From contig NC_087083.1 of the NCBI RefSeq assembly GCF_026151205.1, forward strand, positions 6,674,460 to 6,738,459: a DNA stretch of 64,000 nt, in the 5' to 3' direction. This stretch comes from Bolinopsis microptera. Its lineage: Eukaryota; Ctenophora; Tentaculata; Lobata; Bolinopsidae. Positions within the stretch are counted from its first letter, which is position 1; every line of letters starts with the position of its first letter. Of this stretch, positions 12,416 to 24,897 are shown in pieces. Both the position numbers and the translations under genes were made by a program. The notes beneath the pieces were generated by a model. That model worked only from the letters and a program-made list of their open reading frames with translations, had not been told where the DNA came from and did not search any database.

Positions 12416-14790
12416 TCATGGGCCGCATTTAGGCTTCCTAAGGGGACACCAACGAAAGGGGAAAACGGAAGACGAGGAGTCGCGGACGGCCAATATTGGG
12501 TGGAAGTATAACCCCATTTGAGACAACACTTTATTTACAAAAAAGAAGATCAAGAACTGCGCCAATTAAAAATTTATAAAGCATGTCTTTTCTAACAAGT
12601 TTCTGTTATTTTAAATGGACTGATGAAATGTTTTCATCAGCAAGTTATCCAGGTGAAATGATTCAATATTTAATAGTGTTTTTGTATTTATACTTTAGGT
12701 ACAAGAAAGTTCATCAAATGTATATTTGGTACGACGTTAAGTGATTTGTTTAGATTTAGATTTGCTAGTTTCTGTCGGGAATTGAATGGGGAAAGAATAT
12801 TCTTTATTGACTTCGATAATGATGGATTAAATTAATTATAAAAGGAAAAAGGATATGAGACAAAAATAAATATAAAAATTGCGTGTTTGAGCAGAAGAGG
12901 GGAAAAAACAGAACTCACCCTTTGTGTCCAATCAAACAGACAATTAAGAATATGTGAAGCATCGAGCGACAAGCTATGGTCTTCATTTATTTAGTTACTT
13001 GTTGATGTAAAACTTTAATATGTGAATCCTTCAAAGAAATTGAACAAAAGTGGAATTTTTTCGATGTAAACATTCGAAACAGTTGGGAAAACAATATAAA
13101 AAATTTTAAAATTTATATACGTTTTTACAAAATTTCCATACGGATTAATAACAAAAGATAAACTACGTTAATTTTATTTCAGAACAAGAGATACTAATGG
13201 GTTTAATAAATAAAAAGCTGAAAGGAAAAATCACGTATTTGTTATCACATACATGATTTATTCACATGTGTATATTTACAAACTGTCGGACAAAGATGGG
13301 GTAGAGTAACAGTCACCAACTAGTGACGTATATTAGTAGTGTCCAGTAGTGAAGTTTCACTTGACACTTAGAAAATGTCTAGATAGTACAGATTTCCACC
13401 AAAGTCTAATTATGGTGAATATGTAGATGGATACTACTATGAGATAAGTATACATGATCTGTGCGCGACGATGATCCATAATTTGTACTGTGAGCTTTGC
13501 ATAAAGGGGTTCTCGTTCAAGGATGTGAGCGTACGGTGTCAATAGGCATCTACAGTAGTACCTGAATTTAAGTGTTCAGGTCATTATATATATTGGGCGT
13601 TTTAGCCTGTGTGTACGCACCATAACAATACAAACCTGCTCCATTCCGGCAACTTTGAGTATGTCTACAGGTGCTTTATTTTGCAGGAGGTTTGTGGGGA
13701 AATAACAGATGCCGCCGATAAAAAAGGGTGTTTGACCAATTCTGATATTAAAGAGATTATATTTTTACAGCAATTTTACGGGAGAATTTCAAATATGTGG
13801 ACTTTGACAGGAAGGGATATGTCAAAATTGCCAATTTGTTTCGAATATGTTACATTCATGAAAAAATATATAATTACTTCAAAAATGTTTACAATTAAAT
13901 AAAAAATGTAGTATTTGGACTTACAGAGAAAGTTGAAGTGTTTGAGTATGCTTAAGGACAACAAACTATCATTTGGATCGGAAGTAATTGTTGGAAAAGT
14001 ACTCCTTCCCGTTATTCTGTACCCATTTGTTTTCTATGCGAAACCCTACCCAAAATACTAATGAACTTTACCCGATAATGTTCCAATTTGGAGTTTTGAC
14101 AATATATTTTCAATCTATATCACACATAATTATCCAACAAGTTTCAAGCCATTGCGGTTTTAAATGTATAGTTATTATAGGTAGGAAATATCACTATGGT
14201 ACACAAATCTGATTGCCAATTATTTAACCCAATTCCGTACACCCAACTCTGTGACTGTACATATCGTAGTGCACACTCAACTACACCCTCATACTGTGTA
14301 CTGGAGTAAATACATTAACAGATTGAAATCGAGTCACTTTATCTTGTACACAATGAAAGAGACTCTGCGGAGAAACGAGGGGCGTTCATGGTGCCACTGC
14401 CATGATAGTAACCTGTACTCCGTTTTATAGATCTATATTATAGCGTACACTTAGCTGTATATTGACCACATTTGATATAATCACATACAACTAAGAACTC
14501 AGATACCGAGTACCTATCTAGGGATTTGGCTGCAGGACTGGAATCGGTCAGATATCAATCAATCTTCCTTTTTTTCAGACCGGAACCGAGTGGCAAACAG
14601 GAGAATTAAAATCTTATTAAAATATTGGTGATTTAAGTATTCTTGAAACGAAAAATTCACTAAGTTTTTGAAAAGCATTTTCCTCCGCGTTTCATGCTAT
14701 TTGACCACTTTTGGCGAAAATAATCTTTTGAATTTTCGAAGTCTCAAAAAAATGTAATATAAGTGAAAAATCTTCAAAGTTTTTCTAAAA
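12416..14790. other. Non-coding stretch; one unrecognised 97-codon frame
   Basis: The only notable open frame is 13609-13902 (+), 97 codons rich in Ile, Phe and Lys, with no recognised motif and overlapped by an antisense frame. It has no splice or neighbour support and is not called as a gene. Confidence 0.4.
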
Positions 14791-14794
14791 ACTA

Positions 14795-15055
14795 CTTTTT
14801 TCCGTGTTTTGAGCTATTCCGATCATTTTGAGCCAATAACAAATTTTAAAATTTTGCTAATTAGCTAATTGATAATTATCCAATTAACTGATCGTCTGAC
14901 GTAAAAATTGTCTTTACAAAAGTTTTTCCTCCTGATAACAGTTTTTCCTCCTGATAAGATGAACACCCTCGATTAATTTGCAAGCTTTTAGTTTTACGAT
15001 GTTCAAAACTAAAAATATTCGACAAACAAGAAAGGTGGTAAAAAGTGGTAAAAGA
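14795..15055 (+). repeat. Dispersed repeat, copy 1 (pair of 60650-60862)
   Basis: From GAGCTATTCCGATCATTTTG through AACAAGAAAGGTGGTAAAAA this stretch aligns with 60650-60862 in the same orientation, including GATAATTATCCAATTAACT, TCCTCCTGATAAGATGAACA and GATATTCGACAAACAAGAAA-like blocks. This copy holds an internal duplication of TTTTTCCTCCTGATAA near 14924-14958. It looks like a fragment of an unclassified interspersed element; no ends were identified. Confidence 0.8.
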
Positions 15056-15059
15056 TTCA

Positions 15060-16350
15060 ATATTAAAATGAAAAATGATTTGACATCGGTTTTATTTTCA
15101 AATCAATTTTAAAACGATGGCGGGTCTGAGCCACCATACTAGTCCCATACCTTATAAACCCTGCTAGTAACTTAGAAAACACACTCTTTTAAAAATATGT
15201 AAAATCCGGATTGGAGTATTATTATATGAGTCGCATTGTTGGAATTTTTTGGATAAAGTGAACATGATAGCCTGAGGTCCCCAGGTAAAGAAAACACACT
15301 CTTTTAAAAATAGTATGTAATTTGGATTTCAGTCGATAAAATTGATCCAGAATAGTGACAGTTTTGATTGAGCAATAAACAATTAGCATTATCAACTATC
15401 AAGACTTCCTAGTTCCATGACAACAGTATATTAATATAATTATAAAAACCTTTGTCATTTCCAAAAATGCTGCCTGATTACAGCAAACTTGCGCGCATTT
15501 TTTCTCGCCATGGCTTCTCCGAAAATAGCTACTCTATTAGTGAGTATTACTATATGTACCCTTATATTAACTTAATGGAATATTTGTATCGTTATAATAA
15601 ATTTTACAATTTTACAATGTGTTTTTGTATTCATTACTGTGACATGAAATAATCCAATACTCAATTTTTGTTGTTTTTGAAATAAAACAATGTATCATTT
15701 TCATTAAATCAATAATAGAGTTTTCATGTGATGAAAGAACATACTGTTGATTAGTGAATTCCTTTTAATCATGACTACAGAGGCCCCGAGAAGAAAGTGA
15801 AAGGTTCGAGGAATAAAAACCTGGTATGCCTACTTGAACTAAGTTTATTTCTCTGACACCAGAAGAAACTAGTCGACTATAGTTACTAAGAATCATATAG
15901 ATTGTAAAACATAAACGTCTTAATGAGTTAATATTTTCCTAAAGTATAATATTTTCCTAAAGTTAAACTTAAATAATAAAACATGCTATTTAGTTATTCT
16001 GATTGAAAATTCAAGCACTATTACCGGACCAGAAGTTATTGTTGTTGTAAGATGACAGTAGCTTTCTGGCATGGGCAGAGCTGTTTATCACGTACATCAT
16101 ATCGTAAGTTACAATTTGTATTACAATTTGTAACGAATCTCTTGAAAAGTTAGATCTTGTTCAGCTTTTTTGTTGAAAAGGTGTGTAAAAACAAAAATGG
16201 AGAACTGAACTTCGATACATCTCCTAATCCTATTTGCTATTCCAGCGTGAAATTGATTTCCAATTTAGGGAGTTAAAAGGCGGCTTGCACCCGAGTGAAA
16301 TTCTGTCTGTTTAATTTCCTGAAAATAATGCAGTTAAATAAGCTGTACTT
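15060..16350. other. Non-coding stretch with no gene seen
   Basis: A direct repeat of AAAACACACTCTTTTAAAAATA occurs near 15177 and 15293. No gene supported. Confidence 0.4.
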
Positions 16351-16355
16351 ATTAA

Positions 16356-16449
16356 TTATAAGTAATTATATTAATAATAAGTAATTATATTAATGATAAG
16401 TAATTATATTAATAATAAGTAATTGTATTAATAATAAGTAATTATATTC
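16356..16449. repeat. 19-bp AT-rich minisatellite
   Basis: About five copies of AAGTAATTATATTAATAAT. Confidence 0.9.
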
Positions 16450-16782
16450 CAAAATAGCATTTGAGATGTGCAAGTGACGGGTTTTCAAGACTGAAATATT
16501 AAAAAGTATGTAACCTATTGACACTGCGTCTGAGAAGGGAGTCAGTGGGTCTCGACTTGGGCACAGTGGGTGGGTTGAAAACCTGAGGTGAATTCTTAAT
16601 TGACCAATTAACCTCGACCGATTAACCTCACTCAGAGAAATTTTATTACAATAAACTTTCAGCCTTCATTTATGGCTAAAAGAACTGTGTTATTTCTTTA
16701 TTTGATTGATTGATTCACTCTTGTACATGCTCACTTTGAATCAATACAACCCGTACTTTACTCTTATTATTGCTAATTATTA

Positions 16783-16855
16783 TTAATTATTACTTATTAT
16801 TACTTATTATTACTTATTATTACTTATTATTACTTATTATTACTTATTATTACTA
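16783..16855. repeat. 10-bp (ACTTATTATT)n array
   Basis: Six or more perfect copies of TTATTACTTA, preceded by variant copies. Confidence 0.9.
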
Positions 16856-16859
16856 ATCT

Positions 16860-18090
16860 TACGTAAAACCTACCCCATATTTGGGACCGAGAGGTTTCTT
16901 CACTTTAACTGCGTACCCGTCTACAGGGTGGGTGGGGTACTTGCTGAACGTTCCCGCTTTACAGTTTCCCATCTGAACGGAAAACACTCATCATCTTCTC
17001 AGCAAGTGAGTTTAATTAATTAATTAAAACATTCATTTTAATCTAATTGTTATATATTCGTTTGTTCAACATCTTAATGATTGAGGGATGAGTTATGAGT
17101 AACTTAATAAGTATGATGAGTAACTTAATAAGCATGATGAGTAAGTTAACAACTATATTTACTAGTTTGCTTGGGGAAGTTGGTTTGAAAGCTAGTGGAG
17201 GTGGACCAGCTCTGACTTTAGGGGCTCTAGCTGCGGGCAAACCTGAAACAAGACAGATTAACTGTGAGAAATAGGTGACTGGGGCTACATACTTGAAGCA
17301 TGAACCTTCCAGAGAAATAGTATTAACAACGCAATATATAATTATAATCGTGAAGGTTTTCAAACTAACTTTTGTCAGCTTTGTAAGGATTTTCTTTGAA
17401 TAGAGGCTTCGGATGCATGTTCAGTTTGAAGGCTCCGCCCACCATTCTCTTTTGACTTTCCTTCCTCTCTTGCTGAAAAGACATAGTTCCAATAAAAGAT
17501 AAGTTAAATGTATTGTCCATTTATCTTATCAATTGGGGAGGTTGAACAACAATTAAGCTAATGTAATCAGTAACTATAGAATATAATATTATCTTGTCGC
17601 TAAATGTTTTTTGTATCCCAATTGTAATCAACATACCTATTGGGTGAGAAAATGTTAGTCACTTATGGTTTTTTTTTTGACATGCTAGTATGTAGTTGCG
17701 TATGTATTGGGGTAACGATTTCTTCCGAACCTCCACGTTGGTTTGGTATTGGCACTAATAGTGTTGTTACTCACCTTGAAATCTAAGGTGACCTTTCCAA
17801 CTCAAAGTTTAGGTAACCCCAGAAGTCCAACATACCATTAGTAGAAGGATCCAGTTTTAAAATATCTTTTTAAGATAATAAGTAATACAAGATTATTCAC
17901 TAAACTGGTAAGATTACTTAGTGTAGCAGTATACCTAGTCCCCCTAAGGGTAGCAATTAAATACTAGGAAATTGCCCGCTTTCAGCTTCACGGTCCATCG
18001 ATAGTCAACAATTAGTGGTGATTAGCAATTCGCTTGATCTTTGAACTACAAGGCCCACAGTGATTAAAAAAGAGTAAATCTCATTCTAGG
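16860..18090. other. Non-coding stretch with no gene seen
   Basis: Includes a twice-repeated GATGAGTAACTTAATAAG phrase near 17095-17150. Open frames here are short and lack recognisable motifs. Confidence 0.4.
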
Positions 18091-20436
18091 GTCCAGTACC
18101 ACAAATTTTAAGGTTCTTCAAAATTAAGATTCAGATGCTAATGCGTAAGGGGTGCCACCGCTAGGAACTTGGCTCGTGTAAGGAAGGGAAAGGGTTTTCA
18201 ACTCTGACTCGGTGCTCTGATACTAATCCTGCCTCTTTACTGCGCAGTAACCTTTCTTTTATAGTGGGAACGGGTTAGTAATGCACTCTTTATTCAAAAG
18301 GTGTTGACCTATTTCAATAGTAGAATAGCCCCGTTTTGAATGACATCTTAGGTTAACTATTTAAAAATTTTTCTTAATTCTCCATTAGTATTCGGCTCTG
18401 CAGAGATGCTTTATGAACAACCTGCCCCATTAACTCGAAACCTTAGACTGTAAGATAACCTCGAACTTACTGCTTTAAGAATACTGACCTCGATTCTGAG
18501 AACGGTAAAAGCTAACCCGAATACCGGAATAAAGAATACAATGAATGCTCTAGGGTAGAGAAGGAAACCACATTTAAGCTTTACTCGATTTTTGGGTATC
18601 ATGCTTTTACTGGCACTGACGTTAATGGTTCATTGCAGAGTATTCTTCTTCAATGTTAATTAGCTGAAAGTACGCTACTTAGAACAGTTATATAACCAGG
18701 TAATGTATCAGAACCCTAAGTGGCATAAACTACTAGGTTCTAACATAAATACTATATATCCTTTCAGATTCCCACGTGTTGTTTAGCCCTTAAGAGCCAC
18801 AAATTTTTAACTGGCCAGCTCGTCAGCAACCATACCAACTCAACTCGCTAGCTTTGTTTACTCACTAATAACACTTGTGTTATGATCATGAAGTATTTTA
18901 CGTAAAGAGAACTATTTCACCCCAAAATAAAAGAATTCCTTCCAATGTCCATATAAGAAGTAAAAAAGGTGGACACCATGAAAAGGAAAAAATAAAAGTT
19001 ATTCTCTCCATAACGGTACACAGGGAAATTAAGATACTTCAAATGTAACTTCACTCACTACATATAGTTACCTAACATTGGACTAATATCTGAACACAAA
19101 CAACTTTAGGCCATAAATTCAGTCAAGTAAAAAGTAACTAATTCGATACAAGACTGTACATACTGCACATAGCAGAATTCTCACAAACTTTTGAACAATG
19201 CAATCCAGATGAGACAATCTAAAATGAAAGTTTTTAAAAGCTGCTAAAATTGAGGAAAATCATCAATAAGTTGCTAGCTCGACTCCTTTAACAAATTCAT
19301 GTCAACACTCAATAGGTTTTGGCCAGAAGAATAATTTGGATGCATTGTTTTATACACAAATCATAAACAAAATCATACATCTACGACTCCACAAGAAATA
19401 TCACAGATAGTGAAAATATAGGGAAGGACATGCTAGCCTCGCTGTGCAAAGTTCAAAGAAATACACATTGCAGTGGTATTGTCACAAGCATTACTAGAAA
19501 CAGTTGAGACGTCAGAGGTTTGTTGCGTTAGATGTTAGTTAATTCGTATGTTTTTGTATTTGTGGGAGTCGTGGTGTGTGGCTAGCAGGTGTAAACTTGG
19601 TGGGAGGGTGGGAGGGTTTGTCAGTAGTGTGGCGTCGTTTGGATGAACTGTAGTGAGGAGTGGTGGTGATGTATGGTGTATGAGATGTTAAGTGATTGGT
19701 GTAATGTTTCTATGTGGATTTGTGTAGTTAGTTTGGGTGTGTGTGTATGTGGTTACTGTTGTGATCCTTTTAGGAGGGTTGAATGTAAATGTTTGTGGGG
19801 GTGTTTGGTGCGCGTGTTTTTGTTGTGTGTGTTGGTCGTGAGTGTTTGTGTTGTTAGTTTGGTAATGTGAAATTGTTTGATCTTTAGATTGCATGTGTGG
19901 CTGTGAGTGAGTTAACAAAATGTAAACAAGGATTAAAAAGATCTCGTAAGTAAGTAAACTAGGGTTCCCAAAAAAAAAAATAAGATGCTATAAATATGTT
20001 AACAAGTTCGAACCAGTAAGTAAAATAGAACCACAAATAGTAATAACAATCGATTACTTTAACGCAAAGTAATTTGTTTAAGTGTAGCTGTTCATTAGCC
20101 GCATGTACCATATAAATATTGCCGCCAACCCCATGAAGGAAACTTGGTCTTGTCAGAGGGAAGGAAGGGTTTTGGAACGATGTTCTTCTTGGTGCTCTGT
20201 ATTCTATCCTGCCTTCTTCTCTTTACTGCGTCGGTGTAAGCTTCTTTCTTATGGTAATAGTGTAGTTAGTTAATATGGTGTTAGTGAGTACATCTCTTTT
20301 ATTCAAAATGCGGTGTTGACTATTTAAATAGTGGAGTAAGTCCACTTGTTTTAATTATTACATGGTGTTAACTATTTAAAAAACATTTGTCTCAACTCTC
20401 CATTAGTATTACCTTCTGTACCTGTTAATATGAACT

Positions 20437-20672
20437 AACCTCGAATACTAACCTCGAATACTCTAATGAACTGGTTAGAGAAGTACTAACCTCGAATAAT
20501 CTGATGAACTGGTTAGAGAAGTACTAACCTCGAATACTCTAATGAACTGGTTAGAGAAATACTAACCTCAGATACTCTAATGAACTGGTTAGAGAAGTTC
20601 TAACCTCGAATACTCTTCTGAACTGGTTAGAGAAGTACTAACCTCGAATACTCTAATGAACTGGTTAGAGAA
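20437..20672. repeat. 38-bp minisatellite
   Basis: About six copies of a unit containing CTAACCTCGAATACTCTAAT and GAACTGGTTAGAGAAGTA. It lies in copy 2 of the larger duplication and is absent from copy 1. Confidence 0.9.
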
Positions 20673-20894
20673 GTAACCATCAGTTAGAGCTGTTCTCTGT
20701 TTTGTGGAGGTGGTCATCATCTGCTTTCCTTTACTGGCACTGTCGTTATATGGTCCTGTGCAGAGGTATTGTAACTATTATTAATAAGTAGGATTATTAA
20801 AGCTTGTTATGCATTAGAAACTTAGAAACAGAGTGTAGTGGAATAACACAGGGTATTGCTATAATATGTTCATTATATGCAAGCCTCTTGATTT

Positions 20895-21090
20895 ATAGTA
20901 ACTCATTAAGATGTATTGCTATAGTAACTCACTAAAATGTGTTGCTATAGTAACTCATTAATATGTGTTGCTATAGTAACTCACTAAAATGTGTTGCTAT
21001 AGTAACTCACTAAAATGTGTTGCTATAGTAACTCACTAAAATATGTTGCTATAGTAACTCACTAAAATATGTTGCTATAGTAACTCACTA
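20895..21090. repeat. 26-bp minisatellite
   Basis: About seven to eight copies of a unit reading GCTATAGTAACTCACTAAAA then TGTGTT, with small variants. Confidence 0.9.
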
Positions 21091-22142
21091 GAGTTGGGGG
21101 CAGTGTAGGGTTCCCCGATAGTTGTGTACCCCATCTCGCTGAAGAGCCCCAACTTGTTGTAGTTAGGCTGGGACATGCCTCGTCCAGCAACCATCACCTA
21201 ACTCAACACTGTACTGCTTTAGTAACTTATAAAAACTCACCTAATGCAACACTAGTGGATATATATTTATACAGTACTTTTTCGTAAAGAGAAGCTGGAC
21301 TTGGGTCACCCACAACAATATAGCATGTAAATGTCTTGCCAACCTTTGGTGTGGGATGCCGGTGAAATCTATAGTAAAATGAAGGAGGTAAACCCATAGA
21401 AAAGGAGCTAAAGAAAAAAAAAGGCTTTAGGTCACTCCGGTATGATCCAGTTCCTCGTGAAAGGTAAGATACTGTCAAATGTAACTTGCACCCCTCCTCG
21501 CATCTTACCTAGTATAATTGTTAAACCTCAAAACTATCTCGGAACCAAATGATCTGAAGCACTAAACAAATCGTATATAGTGCCCAGGTAACATTTAATT
21601 CAAGTAAAAAGTAAATACATACGTCATACATAGCAATAGTACATACGTCATACATAGCAGTAGTATTCTTGCAAAATTTTGAACCAAATGCAATCTACAG
21701 AATGCAGAGCTAAATCATTCATTCAAAGTGAACGTTTAAATTTAGCTGCAAAACTTACTAATTGAAAATCAACAAGCAAGTCATGCTTTGTGCTCGACTC
21801 CTTTACCACAAAATGTCATGTCAACACTCATAGGTCTCTTGGCTTCCGATGAATGAAAATTTAAGGACTGCGATTGTTTTATACACAAATTAGACAACTG
21901 AAAAACATGCATATCCATCTGAACGACTCAGCAGCGTATAAAAATACACAAATATGAAGAAATAGTAAAGATTTGCTAGCCTCGTAGTTGCAAGAGTGTT
22001 TCATAAGCAAATACACATTGCAGTAGGTATTGGTCACAAGCATTAATCTTAGCAAATCAATGTGTGAGCGTCTATGCGTGTGTGTGTGTGGGAGTGAGTG
22101 TGAGAGGGTGTGTGAGTGTGAGAGGGTGTGTGAGTGTTTGTG

Positions 22143-22490
<348 letters not shown>

Positions 22491-22739
22491 TGTGTGTGTG
22501 AGTGTGATGTGTGTGTGTGTGAGTGAGAGGATTGAAGCCCAAAAATGTAAACAGGAAAAATAGCTGCTAACATTTTTGTGAGAAGATAAACCTGAGGTCA
22601 AAATAAAAACAATATTGATGTTTTAAATATTTTAACATGTTCGACCAGTAAGTAAAATATGAACACACAACAGGTAACGTAACAATCGATTACTTTAACT
22701 TTGCAAGTATATTTTGGTTTAATGTGTCAGCTTGCATAT

Positions 22740-23037
22740 CATAAAATAGCGAAAACGCCAGTAAGCAATAAGTACTCAAATATCAAATATTAGCCAGCAC
22801 AAATGCAGCAATCATGTATGATACGTTGTGCATTACTGTAGCTAGTAGCAACACAATAATTTTTTGTAATAAGATCCAGTACTGCAGCTCACAACTTAAT
22901 ATCCATGGCAACGCTATGAACATTGAACAAGTAATTCGTCACATACCCTGATCAGTATTCTGAATGAAGTTCCTTCTTCGAGTAAAGCACGTTATGGAAT
23001 TAGTAAGGAAGATTCAGATGGAAAATTGTCCACCAAA
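22740..23037. other. Non-coding stretch
   Basis: AT-rich, no gene or element recognised. Confidence 0.4.
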
Positions 23038-23038
23038 T

Positions 23039-23835
23039 ATATCTGCCTCTGCCTCTGCCTCTGCCTCTGCCTCTGCCTCTGCCTCTGCCTCTGCCTCTGC
23101 CTCTGCCTCTGCCTCTGCCTCTGCCTCTGCCTCTGCCTCTGCCTCTGCCTCTGCCTCTGCCTCTGCCTCTGCCTCTGCCTCTGCCTCTGCCTCTGCCTCT
23201 GCCTCTGCCTCTGCCTCTGCCTCTGCCTCTGCCTCTGCCTCTGCCTCTGCCTCTGCCTCTGCCTCTGCCTCTGCCTCTGCCTCTGCCTCTGCCTCTGCCT
23301 CTGCCTCTGCCTCTGCCTCTGCCTCTGCCTCTGCCTCTGCCTCTGCCTCTGCCTCTGCCTCTGCCTCTGCCTCTGCCTCTGCCTCTGCCTCTGCCTCTGC
23401 CTCTGCCTCTGCCTCTGCCTCTGCCTCTGCCTCTGCCTCTGCCTCTGCCTCTGCCTCTGCCTCTGCCTCTGCCTCTGCCTCTGCCTCTGCCTCTGCCTCT
23501 GCCTCTGCCTCTGCCTCTGCCTCTGCCTCTGCCTCTGCCTCTGCCTCTGCCTCTGCCTCTGCCTCTGCCTCTGCCTCTGCCTCTGCCTCTGCCTCTGCCT
23601 CTGCCTCTGCCTCTGCCTCTGCCTCTGCCTCTGCCTCTGCCTCTGCCTCTGCCTCTGCCTCTGCCTCTGCCTCTGCCTCTGCCTCTGCCTCTGCCTCTGC
23701 CTCTGCCTCTGCCTCTGCCTCTGCCTCTGCCTCTGCCTCTGCCTCTGCCTCTGCCTCTGCCTCTGCCTCTGCCTCTGCCTCTGCCTCTGCCTCTGCCTCT
23801 GCCTCTGCATCTGCCTCTGCCTCTGCCTCTGCCTC
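23039..23835. repeat. (TGCCTC)n hexanucleotide array, about 133 copies
   Basis: Nearly perfect 6-bp array of about 800 bases with one visible substitution (GCATCTGCC near 23808). It is open in four frames (Ser-Ala, Leu-Cys, Arg-Gln, Glu-Ala repeats). None is supported as a gene: flanks are AT-rich with stops shortly outside the array. Confidence 0.98.
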
Positions 23836-23836
23836 A

Positions 23837-24897
23837 TCAGGGAGTATGAACCTACACATATTAATTATATGAAGCAATATTTAATTGAATGAACCAATTT
23901 GACCCCGATTCTTTGAACCACATGTTTTACCGGTATGGTTTTCTGGTCCCATTGTAAGTGTACATACAAATCTGCTGTGTTATCTGATAATCATCATGAG
24001 GTGCTAAAAAGATAAGAGCCGTTTTTGAACCATGAGAAATATTAGGCCATTTCTACTAGTTCCTCCTGCCCTGCCTTGCCGAGTTTATTAATTGCTTTAG
24101 TGAGATCGTATATTAATATAAATCAATTATCGTGAAGGATATCAGTTTTTACAAATATATTCACAGAATTAACATCTATCGTTTTTAATTGCTATTGTTT
24201 CATAAAGTTTACTGCCCATACGTTTTAACTTAATTAACAATATAGAGATCTAAAAAACCTCTTCCCCACAATCACGATGTCCTATGATCCGGAACGGAAC
24301 CAAACTATCGCCATGGCAACCCCTCGCTATCACCATGTCACCACTGAGCATGACAAGTCCCCCTTCTCTATCACCATGTCACCCCTTACTAGGTCAAGTC
24401 ATCCCTCAGTGCGTTTGAAACATGCCTGACCGCTAGTCTCCCTTATTTTATTTAGTTTCACAAATTGATTTCTTCTTTCACCCCCAAATCTGACCCCCAA
24501 ATCTGATCAGACCTTGTTTCAGCGCATCTCCTCCAGAGCTCCTTTATAAATACAACCACTGTTCCAATTCATGGTCCCTGCATTAACTTGATTAGTTCCG
24601 AATATTTGATATCGAATCAGAAGTGCTGTGGACTGTTTTCTTACTTCACTGGAAGTGGAGTTTCACGTCTGCACTAAATGCAACATCTTCTTTTGTTCAA
24701 TTCGTTTCTTATGTGCTTATTTTCCCAAAGTTCACTATCAAATTTTTATTGATGCTATGATTTTAACTCTGTAAGGTAAAAATTCGATATGAGGGATTCA
24801 TAATCCCTGTTTTGAAAGAAGGTACTGTTCCAGGTATTATGATATCAGACTGACGTATCGGAACTGTGTTCTATAGACAAAGCTAAATTTTCCTGAC
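23837..24897. other. Non-coding region upstream of the transporter gene
   Basis: Contains imperfect repeats of TATCACCATGTCACC (24300-24400). It probably includes the promoter and 5' UTR of the transporter gene starting at 24898, but no TATA box or initiator can be assigned with confidence. Confidence 0.4.

Noticed and set aside
13609..13902. 97-codon frame as a small gene
   Set aside because: No motif, AT-driven composition, overlapping antisense frame and no splice or regulatory support.
22964..23892. Long open frames of about 300 codons on both strands
   Set aside because: They exist only because the 6-bp TGCCTC unit keeps frames open; composition is a pure dipeptide repeat.
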